Positions 46,222 to 55,324 of a stretch of DNA of 64,000 bases are shown piece by piece. The stretch is from contig QFQP01000004.1 of the NCBI GenBank assembly GCA_003243425.1, positions 186,001 to 250,000 on the forward strand, read 5' to 3'. How positions within the stretch are numbered: position 1 is the stretch's first letter; every line of letters starts with the position of its first letter. The position numbers were made by a program, and so were the translations under genes. The notes under the pieces were generated by a model, which made no database searches, had not been told where the DNA came from, and saw nothing but the letters and a program-made list of their open reading frames with translations. The stretch is from Archangium gephyra (GTDB lineage: Bacteria > Myxococcota > Myxococcia > Myxococcales > Myxococcaceae).

Positions 46222-47298
46222 GTGACGAGGGCCCGCCCGACCTTCATTCAGCCTGCTTCGATCGTCGCCATTCTCGCGACCACGATTCCCGGCGTTCTCC
46301 AGGCGTGCTCGACCGTGAGCGCGCCGCGGGCGCTCGTGGTGGTCGTCAGCGCAGCGGTCGCCACGGCGTTGGCGATTCCGGGTCTTGCGTGGGCTGAGAA
46401 GCGTGAGGGGAACACGGCGCTTCAGGTGGCGCTCGCGGGCTACTTCGTCGCCACGACCGTGGCGCTGTTCGCAAGTCAGGGCTTCGGCTTTCTCGTCGCG
46501 ATGCCGGTGGTGAGCGTGCTCGTGCTGTACCTGCCGCTCTCACGCGCCATCGTGTTCGCGGTTGCGATGTTGGCGTTCGCACTTGCAGCAATCGAGAACC
46601 CCGACGCGCGGAGCCACTCGGCGCTGGGCATCGGGTCGGCGTTCGCGTTCGTGGTCGTCTTCTCTCTCATCGCGCGCCGCGAGCGGTTCGCGCGGCTGGA
46701 GATCGAACGACTCTCGGCGGAGCTGGAGACCCTGGCGGCGACCCGCGAGCGCAACCGCATCGCCCGGGAGTTTCACGACAGCGTCGGCCACTACCTCACC
46801 GTCGCCAACGTGCAGCTCGAAGCCGCGCGCGCGACCCAGCTCGACAGGGAGGCGCGCATTGAACGGGTTCAGGGACTGCTGAAAGACGGTTTGACCGAGT
46901 TGCGGCGCTCCGTGTCGATGCTCCGCGACACGCTGCCGACCGCGCAGCCGTTCGCGCAGGCGCTCGAAGCGCTGGTGAACGGAAGTTCGGGAACGCTGCA
47001 GATCACGGGTGAGAAGCGGCCGCTGTCGGGCGCCGTCGGCTTCACGCTGTATCGCGCCGCGCAGGAGGGGCTCACCAATGCCCAGCGGCATGCCCGGGCC
47101 AGGCGCATCGACGTCAAGCTCGACTATCGAAGCGACAGTGTGCGGCTGGAGGTGTGCGACGACGGCCAAGGGACCCACGGCGCGACCGGCAATGGGCTGG
47201 CCGGCGTTCGCGAGCGGGTCGAGCTGCTGGGAGGAACGGTGACGCACGGGGCAGGGCCGACGGGCGGCTTCGTTCTCTCGGTCGAGGTGCCGATGTGA
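46222..47298 (+). CDS. Sensor histidine kinase, NarL-type partner (HisKA_3)
   Basis: 358 residues from a GTG. Five or six membrane helices in residues 10-150, no obvious extracytoplasmic sensor domain. The HisKA_3 segment ATRERNRIAREFHDSVGHYL (phospho-His near residue 189) is followed by an HATPase with the N-box-like LTNAQRHARARRI, VCDDGQGTHGATGNGLAG and VRERVELLGGTV. It shares 4 bp with the response regulator start, so the pair is coupled. A 24-bp palindrome lies upstream. The signal is unknown; such kinases often sense the membrane state or small molecules. Confidence 0.92.
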   Translation: MTRARPTFIQPASIVAILATTIPGVLQACSTVSAPRALVVVVSAAVATALAIPGLAWAEKREGNTALQVALAGYFVATTVALFASQGFGFLVAMPVVSVLVLYLPLSRAIVFAVAMLAFALAAIENPDARSHSALGIGSAFAFVVVFSLIARRERFARLEIERLSAELETLAATRERNRIAREFHDSVGHYLTVANVQLEAARATQLDREARIERVQGLLKDGLTELRRSVSMLRDTLPTAQPFAQALEALVNGSSGTLQITGEKRPLSGAVGFTLYRAAQEGLTNAQRHARARRIDVKLDYRSDSVRLEVCDDGQGTHGATGNGLAGVRERVELLGGTVTHGAGPTGGFVLSVEVPM

Positions 47299-47919
47299 TT
47301 CGGGTAGCGCTGGTCGACGACCAACCGTTGTTCCGCGAAGGGCTGCGCGCCGTGCTCTCGGTCTCGCCCGGCATCGAGGTCGTCGGAGAAGCGTCGAACG
47401 GAGAAGAGGCGCTGCGATTGTGCGACGCACAACGGCCACGCGTGGTGCTGATGGACCTGCAGATGCCGTCGATGAACGGCGTGGTGGCCACGCGGCAGCT
47501 GAAGGTGAAGCACCCCGAGTGCGCCGTGCTGGTGTTGACGACCTTCGACGACGACGAGTGGGTCTTCGAAGCGCTTCGCGCCGGGGCGGTCGGCTACCTG
47601 CTCAAGGACGCTTCAGGGGAGCGACTGCGCGAGGCGGTCCTGGCGGCCTCGGAAGGGAAGTCGTTCCTTTCCCTCCGTCGCCACCAAGGTGCTCGAGCGC
47701 CTGACAACCGGAGCGCCCTCTGCAAAGGACCCGTTCACCGACCGGGAGCGCGACCTGGTGAAGCTGTTGGTGCGCGGCGCGAGCAACAAGGAGATCGCCT
47801 CGGCGCTCTTCGTGTCGGAGGGCACGGTGAAGAACCACGTCACCAACATCTTCGAGAAGCTCGGGGTCAGCGATCGCACCCAGGCGGCGCTCAAGGTGCG
47901 TGAGCTCGGCTACGCATGA
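47295..47919 (+). pseudogene. NarL/FixJ response regulator, frameshifted
   Basis: A GTG at 47295 opens a receiver domain (VALVDDQPLFREGLRAVL, Asp in VVLMDLQMP near residue 54, Lys in GYLLKDAS). The open frame then reads nonsense after about 47670. A second frame from 47671 to 47919 continues the protein: PSVATKVLERL, a linker, and a LuxR-type HTH (FTDRERDLVKLLVRG, NKEIASALFVSEGTVKNHV). Joining the frames needs loss of one base (or gain of two) within CTTTCCC around 47667-47673 and gives about 208 residues, the normal size. Options are a real disabling mutation, a base-calling error in the homopolymer, or frameshifting. Both halves look intact and well conserved, which favours a recent event or an artefact. 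Confidence 0.88.
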
Positions 47920-47979
47920 CTCGAGATCGTGACGTCCGGCGGATCTCGCGACGGCGGGTGAACGCGCACCGTGTCGCGC

Positions 47980-49305
47980 ATGAACCGAACCCTTCTCTGT
48001 GTCGTTCTGGTGTTGTCCGCGTGTGCACCTGCACCCGAAGTGAGGCCGCCGGACTCGTTGATCTCCGCTGCTCCGATCCCTGAACGGCCATTCGATCCCA
48101 ACGTGCCGATGAAGGCCGTGCGGTGGACACTCAACTACGACCTCCGCGAGTTCGACTCGGTGTGGACCTGGCTGCACTCGCTGCCGAAGTCGCCCACCCG
48201 CGATCGGGCGATCGCTGCGGCAGGCCTCATCGCCGTCGCCGAGTTGGACTTGAACGTGTTCGACGAAACGCTGAACGCGTTCAACGAGTCGATCCCCTCG
48301 TTTCCCGATGACGCACGGCTGCCGTTGTGGCGGGCCTACGTGCAGCACCTGAAGGCGCGGAAGAACAACGACGCAGCGGCGCTCGCCGCGAGCTGGGATG
48401 CGTTGCGGAGGACCAGCGTCGACTACCCGGGCTTCACCTTGTTCGGCCTCACGCTGGCCATCGGCGGCGACGCGAGTGCGACGCCGGAGTTGCTGGAAGA
48501 AGGGTTGCGGGCCTTCGACGCGGTGATCGACGACACCGAGCGCATGCAACTGCTCGCGCACCCCGGCGATCTGCAGCGCTCACGACGCCTCGGCGATTCC
48601 CCCGTCGGGCCGTTCAACATCCCCGCGATGCAGGCCATGATCGGTGACCTCGCGCTGCGGCTCGATCGCCCGGAGGTCGCGGCGCGCGCCTACTACACCG
48701 CCACCAGAGCCAACTTCGCCTACCGCTGGCCGTGGCGCGCCGAGGTGCAGCGCCGGCTCGAGAACATGAACGCGGTGAAGGAGGGGTTCAAAGCGGGCAC
48801 TGAATGGTCGCTCGGTTCGCGCGGTGTGGGAGCGAGGGGCGTGCCGACGCCGGTCACCGACGCGCGCTTCGGCGGCCGGGTCGGCAACGGCTCGTGCACG
48901 GTGTGCCACACGCACGCGTCGACGCTCGACGAAGGCGCCACCGCCGACGTCGGGTGGCTCAACGTGCGCGTGAAGTCGCCGGCGAGCATCCCCAACCTGC
49001 AGCCGGTCGCGTTCGCGCTGCCTGACGGGAAAGACCCCATTCCCACCGGCTTCGCCATCGCGCCGTACATCGACAGCGAGGCCGGCTACGACTTCGACGT
49101 GAACGAGGCGCTCTTCAAGGGCGAGTACTTCATTCCCGCGAGCCCCGGGCGCTGGTTCGTTGCCGTGCAGGCCTCGAGCGAAGGCACCGAATATCAGGGC
49201 TACGCCGCGCAGGGGCTCGGGGCGCAGTGGTTCGTCGACGTGAAGGCGGGGACCGTTGCCGACCTGACGGCCGCGCCGATCGAGCTGCTGAAACGCCCTA
49301 ACTGA
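47980..49305 (+). CDS. Lipoprotein with one CxxCH (cytochrome-like) motif
   Basis: About 441 residues from the ATG at 47980; GTG at 47971 is an alternative. Lipoprotein signal MNRTLLCVVLVLSAC. Residues about 60-270 are mainly helical with repeat-like helices (TLNAFNESIPSFPDDARL), including a copy of the 21-bp palindromic repeat that encodes LNVFDE-TLNAFNE. Near residue 306 a single CTVCH fits covalent heme attachment (CxxCH). The C-terminal part is beta-like. One heme motif without visible axial-ligand context makes a c-type cytochrome plausible but unproven. It converges with the PilZ-Hsp70 gene, overlapping it by 8 bp. Confidence 0.75.
   Translation: MNRTLLCVVLVLSACAPAPEVRPPDSLISAAPIPERPFDPNVPMKAVRWTLNYDLREFDSVWTWLHSLPKSPTRDRAIAAAGLIAVAELDLNVFDETLNAFNESIPSFPDDARLPLWRAYVQHLKARKNNDAAALAASWDALRRTSVDYPGFTLFGLTLAIGGDASATPELLEEGLRAFDAVIDDTERMQLLAHPGDLQRSRRLGDSPVGPFNIPAMQAMIGDLALRLDRPEVAARAYYTATRANFAYRWPWRAEVQRRLENMNAVKEGFKAGTEWSLGSRGVGARGVPTPVTDARFGGRVGNGSCTVCHTHASTLDEGATADVGWLNVRVKSPASIPNLQPVAFALPDGKDPIPTGFAIAPYIDSEAGYDFDVNEALFKGEYFIPASPGRWFVAVQASSEGTEYQGYAAQGLGAQWFVDVKAGTVADLTAAPIELLKRPN
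48246..48288. repeat. Tandem 21-bp palindromic repeat inside the CxxCH lipoprotein gene
   Basis: GGACTTGAAC-GT-GTTCGACGAA (48246-48267) and AACGCTGAAC-GC-GTTCAACGAG (48267-48288): the same tandem palindrome pair, 21 bp centre to centre, as at 37165 and 62863. Here it is in frame on the plus strand and encodes LNVFDE TLNAFNE. Confidence 0.78.
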
Positions 49306-51421
49306 AGACGCGCTTGAGCCAGCCCAGCACGCCCCGGGGGCGGAACACGTCGACCTCCGGGTCGGTGTCCTCCTCGAGGGCGCGCACCTGTTCTTTCACC
49401 GCCGCCGGCGTGTCGCGCGTGGCGAAGGCCGAGACGATCTCTTCGCCGGTCGACTCTTCACGCGCAGAGATCGTCAGCAGGCACTCGTTGCTCAACTCGA
49501 ACGTCAGCTCGACGGCCACCGCACCACGCGGCGCCAGGGGCAGGTTCGGCACCTTGAACGTGCCCAGCCACGTGTTCTTCGCCGCGCGCGGGTGCTCCCC
49601 CTGGAACACCGTCAACTCGAGCGACTTCTGATTCTCGCGCGTGGTGACCATGCGGTACTTGCGCGTCGCAGGCAGCGGCGTGTTGCGCGAGAGAATCGGG
49701 TGGAACTTGCCGCCCGGCAGCCCGATGCCGATCGACATCGGCAACACGTCGATGAGCAGCAGCCCGGCCTTCTTGTCGAGCGCGTCGGCGAGCAGGGCAG
49801 CGCCCAGCGCCACCGCTTCTTCCGGGTTCCCCACCGTCACCGGCTGACGGCCGAACAGCAGCGCGATGCGCTCCTGAACGAGCGGCGCGCGCGACTGCCC
49901 GCCGACCAGCACGATCTCGTCGATCTGATCGGCGCGGAGCCCGCGCGTCTTCAGCACCTCCTGACAGACCTCCATGGTGCGATCGACGATGTTGCGCGTG
50001 AGCTTCTCGAGCTGCGCGCGCGTGAGCGTGACGTCGAGATCGATCGGCTTGCCTTCGACCACGGCGACGAAGGGCACGTGAATGCGCGCTTCCTTCAGGT
50101 TCGACAACGCCATCTTCGCGCGCTCGGCGGCGTCGTACACACGCTGCACGGCCACGCGGTCAGTGAAGATGGTGTCGGTGCGCGCTTCGAAGTCGGCCAG
50201 CAGCTGGGCGACGATCGCCGAATCGAAATCGATGCCGCCGAGGAACGTGTCGCCACCGGTTGACTTCACCTCGTAGACGGCCTCCGTGTACTCGAGCACC
50301 GACGCGTCGAACGTGCCGCCGCCGAGGTCGTACACCAGCACTCGCTGCGGCTTCTTACGCGACGAGCCCCACGCGAGCGCTGCGGCGGTGGGCTCGTTGA
50401 CGATGCGCTCGACGTGAAAGCCCGCGAGCCGGCCGGCCTCACGAACCGCCTCACGCTGCCGCTCCGAATACCAGGCGGGCACGGTGATCACCGCGCGATG
50501 CACCGGCTCACCCAGCCGCGCCTCGGCCAGCTGCTTGATCTCGCGCAGCACCAGCGCCGACAGCTCCTCGAGCCGGTACGCGCGATCGCCCAGCTTCACC
50601 GCGCATTCACCGTCATCGGTGGGGACGACCTCGTAGGGGAAGCGCTTGAGCAGCTCGCGCACTTCCTCCGAATCAGCAGGTCGGCCGATGAGCCGCTTGA
50701 AGCCGTAGACGGCCCACTTCGGGTTCGTCGTCAGCTGCGATTTGGCGGCCGCGCCGACCACCAGCTGCCCACGCGGGGTGAGCGCCACGATCGACGGCAC
50801 CAGCGCCTGGCCGTCTTTCCACGTGAGCATCTGCGGCTGGCCGTCTTTCACGATCGCCGCGCACGAGTTCGAAGTGCCGAGATCGATGCCGATGATGGGG
50901 CCGGTCTTCGGCGGCTCCGGCGCTGGCTCGAACACCGGCGCCTTCACCGCGCTCGAATCACCGGCCACCAGCAATCGCCCCGCGAGCTCCGAGGGCAGGG
51001 CGGCCTGGGCCTGCGAAGCCGGCGGCGCCTCCGGGGGAATCGCGTCGAAGCTCGAGTCGATCGGGCCGACGTTCTTCGGCACGGGCGGCTCCGACGAGCG
51101 CGCGTGCGGCATGACGGCGGCGGCCGATTCGAGGAACCGACGGCTGGCAGCGTCGAGCGTGATGAACTTGAAGCCCATACCGGGCACGCCCTCGCTCTTG
51201 TTGCCGGTCACGTAGCTGACGACGGCCGACGCGTAGAGCACGCGCGCGCCCGACTCGAGCTTGATCTCCAGCAGCACAGGCGTGCCGGGGTTCTTGAGCG
51301 ACCGCGAGCGCAGGTAGATGCCGCCCCTGGTGAGGTTCGATCCGTACTTGCCGAGCAGCTCCTCCGCGCTGGCGAAGGGCAGCCTCACCGACATTCCGAT
51401 GGGCTTGTTGTCGGCGCTCAC
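49298..51421 (-). CDS. PilZ-Hsp70 (DnaK-like) fusion protein
   Basis: About 707 residues from a GTG at 51421 (VSADNKPIGMSVRLPF); the frame extends further upstream. Residues about 10-105 resemble a PilZ domain: RLPFASAEELLGKYGSNLTRG, GIYLRSRSLKNPGTPVLLEI, VPGMGFKFITLD. The c-di-GMP motif is weak (NLTRGG in place of NxSxxG). A Pro/Ala linker follows to about 170, then a full Hsp70 ATPase with GIDLGTSNSCAAI, VYDLGGGTFDASV and VLVGGQSRAPLV. A shorter substrate-binding part ends in a basic, hydrophobic tail, GVLGWLKRVFS. The Hsp70 part lacks the usual EEVD-like end. It may link second-messenger state to chaperoning; that is inferred. Confidence 0.85.
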   Translation of the reverse strand: MSADNKPIGMSVRLPFASAEELLGKYGSNLTRGGIYLRSRSLKNPGTPVLLEIKLESGARVLYASAVVSYVTGNKSEGVPGMGFKFITLDAASRRFLESAAAVMPHARSSEPPVPKNVGPIDSSFDAIPPEAPPASQAQAALPSELAGRLLVAGDSSAVKAPVFEPAPEPPKTGPIIGIDLGTSNSCAAIVKDGQPQMLTWKDGQALVPSIVALTPRGQLVVGAAAKSQLTTNPKWAVYGFKRLIGRPADSEEVRELLKRFPYEVVPTDDGECAVKLGDRAYRLEELSALVLREIKQLAEARLGEPVHRAVITVPAWYSERQREAVREAGRLAGFHVERIVNEPTAAALAWGSSRKKPQRVLVYDLGGGTFDASVLEYTEAVYEVKSTGGDTFLGGIDFDSAIVAQLLADFEARTDTIFTDRVAVQRVYDAAERAKMALSNLKEARIHVPFVAVVEGKPIDLDVTLTRAQLEKLTRNIVDRTMEVCQEVLKTRGLRADQIDEIVLVGGQSRAPLVQERIALLFGRQPVTVGNPEEAVALGAALLADALDKKAGLLLIDVLPMSIGIGLPGGKFHPILSRNTPLPATRKYRMVTTRENQKSLELTVFQGEHPRAAKNTWLGTFKVPNLPLAPRGAVAVELTFELSNECLLTISAREESTGEEIVSAFATRDTPAAVKEQVRALEEDTDPEVDVFRPRGVLGWLKRVFS

Positions 51422-51470
51422 GGCGCCGAGCGGATTACGTAACCGGGCGCAGAAACTCCAGCGATTCCAC

Positions 51471-53066
51471 CTAGCCGGCGTCTTCGTCAAACGCCCAGTG
51501 GGGCGAGGGTTCCAGCGTGGCGAGATGCGTTTCCGCCGTGGCGCGAATCGCCTTCAACTGATCGCCTTCGAAGCGGTCGAGATTGCCCAGCAATTGCCGC
51601 ATGCGCAGGTTGCCGGCCAGGCGTTCCCGATGCGTATCGAGGAAGGTCCAGTAGAGCGCGTTGTACGGACAGGCGTTCGGCCCGACGCGCTCGTCGGGAT
51701 CGTAGCGACAGCGCGCACACGCGCCTTCGTGTCTGGCGGCGGCCGGCCCTCGACCCCTGGCAGACAGGCCCGACTGCCGCTTGATGTACGCCGCCGCGCC
51801 CACGTACGGCTTGCTGGTGAACGCGTCGGTTCCGAACAGGCCCATGCCGACGACGTTCGGGAGCTCGACCCACTCGTACGCGTCGACAAAGCCCGCCCAG
51901 AACCACTGCGAGACGGCGTGCGGCGTGAGGCCCGCGAGCGTCGCGTAGTTGCAGATGATCATCAGCCGGCGGATGTGGTGCGTGTAGCCGGTGTCGCGCA
52001 CCGCGCTGATCGCCTCGCGCAGGCACTGCAGGTCGGTGCGCTCCGGCTCCCAGAAGAAGCGCGGCAACGGCCGCTGCGCGCCGAGCTGATTCGCGTCGCG
52101 CAGGCCCGGCATCAACAGCCAGTACACGCCGCGCATGAACTCCCGCCAGCCGATCACCTGCCGAATGAAGCCCTCTGCGCTCGCGAGTGAGAGTTCTCCG
52201 CGCCGGAACTTCTCTTCGGCAGCGCGCGCGAGCTCGATCGGTTTGAGCAGCCCGAGGTTCAACGGCACCGACAGCAACGAATGAAGGAGGAACGGCGCGT
52301 CGCTGCGAATCGCGTCTTCGTATGGCCCGAAGTTCGGCAGCCGGTGCGCCACGAAGTCGTCGAGCCACGTGAGCGCCTGCGCACGTGTCACCGGCCAGCC
52401 GAACGGCTCTGCCTTGCCCCACGGTGCGACGAGCTGCGCCCAGCGCTTCACGCGCGTGGTCAGCGCGTCAGGCTCGAACCACGGGATCGGCGGGGGCTTC
52501 ACGCCACGTGCGTGCTCACGGTTCTCAGCGTCGAAGCTCCACTGACCGCCTTCGGGCCGCCCCTTCGCGTCGACGAGCAGCCCGAGTCGACGCCGCACCT
52601 CCGGGTAGAAGCGGTCCATGCGCAGCTGGCCGCGCTGCGTGTTGGCCCAGGCGCGAAAGTCGTCGCGCGAGATCAGGAAGTGCCCGCCCTCACCGCCGTC
52701 GGGGTGAAGCACCAGGGGCAGCTCGTTGCTCAGCGCGCGCAGCCGCCGATCAATCGCCCACTCCCGAGGCTCGGTGAGGTGCAGCGACCGCGGCTTCATT
52801 CGTGACGCCCAGTCACGAATGCCCGACGCGTAGTCGTCAGCCACCACGTGCTCGACGTGAAACCCGGCGGCGCGGCGCTCGTCGACGAAGTGCCGGAGCG
52901 CGCTGACCACCAGTGTCAGCTTCTGGCGATGCCAGGGCAGGGCGTGCACTTTTGCGCGCGTCTCGAGCACCAGTAGCTGGCCCTCCGCCGGCGTCTTCGG
53001 GAAGGCGGCCAGCGTGGGGTCGAGGTCCCACGGCAACACGATCGTGACGCGCGAAAAGTCGGGCAC
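51471..53066 (-). CDS. FeS-type photolyase/cryptochrome-related protein
   Basis: 531 residues. The N-terminal Rossmann-like domain has LVLETRAKVHALPWHRQKLT and SLHLTEPREWAIDRRLRAL, as in deoxyribodipyrimidine photolyase-related (FeS-BCP) proteins. The FAD-binding C-terminal domain includes FIRQVIGWREFMRGVYW and GYTHHIRRLMIICNYATLAG. Four Cys near 372, 449, 452 and 466 (IICNYA, CARC, NACPYN) match the [4Fe-4S] ligands of PhrB-type (6-4) photolyases. Function: blue-light repair of UV photoproducts or photosensing. The 49 bp to the Hsp70 gene hold a TTACGTAA palindrome only. Confidence 0.88.
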   Translation of the reverse strand: MPDFSRVTIVLPWDLDPTLAAFPKTPAEGQLLVLETRAKVHALPWHRQKLTLVVSALRHFVDERRAAGFHVEHVVADDYASGIRDWASRMKPRSLHLTEPREWAIDRRLRALSNELPLVLHPDGGEGGHFLISRDDFRAWANTQRGQLRMDRFYPEVRRRLGLLVDAKGRPEGGQWSFDAENREHARGVKPPPIPWFEPDALTTRVKRWAQLVAPWGKAEPFGWPVTRAQALTWLDDFVAHRLPNFGPYEDAIRSDAPFLLHSLLSVPLNLGLLKPIELARAAEEKFRRGELSLASAEGFIRQVIGWREFMRGVYWLLMPGLRDANQLGAQRPLPRFFWEPERTDLQCLREAISAVRDTGYTHHIRRLMIICNYATLAGLTPHAVSQWFWAGFVDAYEWVELPNVVGMGLFGTDAFTSKPYVGAAAYIKRQSGLSARGRGPAAARHEGACARCRYDPDERVGPNACPYNALYWTFLDTHRERLAGNLRMRQLLGNLDRFEGDQLKAIRATAETHLATLEPSPHWAFDEDAG

Positions 53067-53143
53067 AGGTGTGTCGAAGTAGCAGGAGCACCAGGAAATC
53101 CGGGCTGCTTTCCTTCGAGGTCCTGATTGTCTAAGGCCCGCCC

Positions 53144-54607
<1,464 letters not shown>

Positions 54608-54614
54608 TCGAGAC

Positions 54615-54651
54615 AAATGAAAACCCTCTCCCTGCGTGAGCGGGGAGAGGG
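54615..54651 (-). terminator. Palindromic repeat copy 2, acting as terminator of the minus-strand lipoprotein gene
   Basis: CCCTCTCCC (54624-54632) and GGGAGAGGG (54643-54651) form a 9-bp stem with a 10-base loop. On the minus strand it is followed by TTTTCATTT (54623-54615), so it is a credible rho-independent terminator for the lipoprotein gene at 54676-55266. It also sits just after guaB. The stem sequence is the same as that of the repeat at 33823-33845. Confidence 0.8.
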
Positions 54652-54675
54652 CGGTGTGACGGGCGAGCCGAGCGC

Positions 54676-55266
54676 TTACTTGTCGCGCTTGCGCTTCGTT
54701 TCCTTCACTTCGACGGTCTTCTCGGCGTTGGCCAGGCGCGTGTTGAGCGCGTCCTTGTCGTCGAGGTCCAGCTTCTCGATCGCGTCGCGGAGCAGCTCGA
54801 AGCTCAGCCGCGCGGCCTTCACCGGCTTGCCGTCTTTGTAGTCGTCGACCACCGGCACCTGAACGATCTCACGAACCAGCGTCTCGAAGTCGCGGCGAAC
54901 CTCGGCCTGCGCATCGACGCAACCATCACGCGCCGCGATGATGTTGGTGCTGCCTTCCTGGTACGCGAGGTCGGGGTTGCGCGAGATCGACTCGTCGAAC
55001 TGACGGTTGCGGTCCTTCACCTTGTCCAGGAGGTCCATGTACGTGTTGATACGCCTGGTCTCTTCAGCCGACTCGTCGCGGGCCTTGGCGAGCGAAGCGG
55101 TGACGTCGTCACACTTCAGCTTGATGAGGTCTTCGGCCGTCGACGTGTTCAGCGCGTTGCTCTTCTTCGTCTCGCGCTCGAGGCGTTCGTCGCTGGTGAT
55201 CTCGTGCACACACCCAGACGTGAAGAGGAGGGCGGTCGTCAGTGCGGCTGCGATGCGCTTGCTCAT
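54676..55266 (-). CDS. Lipoprotein with coiled-coil mature domain
   Basis: 196 residues from the ATG at 55266 (MSKRIAAALTTALLFTSGC), which gives a clear lipoprotein signal; in-frame upstream starts exist but would spoil it. The mature part is charged and largely helical (LIKLKCDDVTASLAKARDES, RRINTYMDLLDKVKDRNRQ), with a second Cys pair (KCDD and DGCVD), and ends in a very basic KETKRKRDK. Family unknown. It lies between the two gua genes on the opposite strand and ends at a terminator hairpin. Confidence 0.78.
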   Translation of the reverse strand: MSKRIAAALTTALLFTSGCVHEITSDERLERETKKSNALNTSTAEDLIKLKCDDVTASLAKARDESAEETRRINTYMDLLDKVKDRNRQFDESISRNPDLAYQEGSTNIIAARDGCVDAQAEVRRDFETLVREIVQVPVVDDYKDGKPVKAARLSFELLRDAIEKLDLDDKDALNTRLANAEKTVEVKETKRKRDK

Positions 55267-55324
55267 TGGCGCGGGAGTGTCGAAGGGATAGAGCCGTTCG
55301 TCAACGACGGATACGGAGCCGCGC

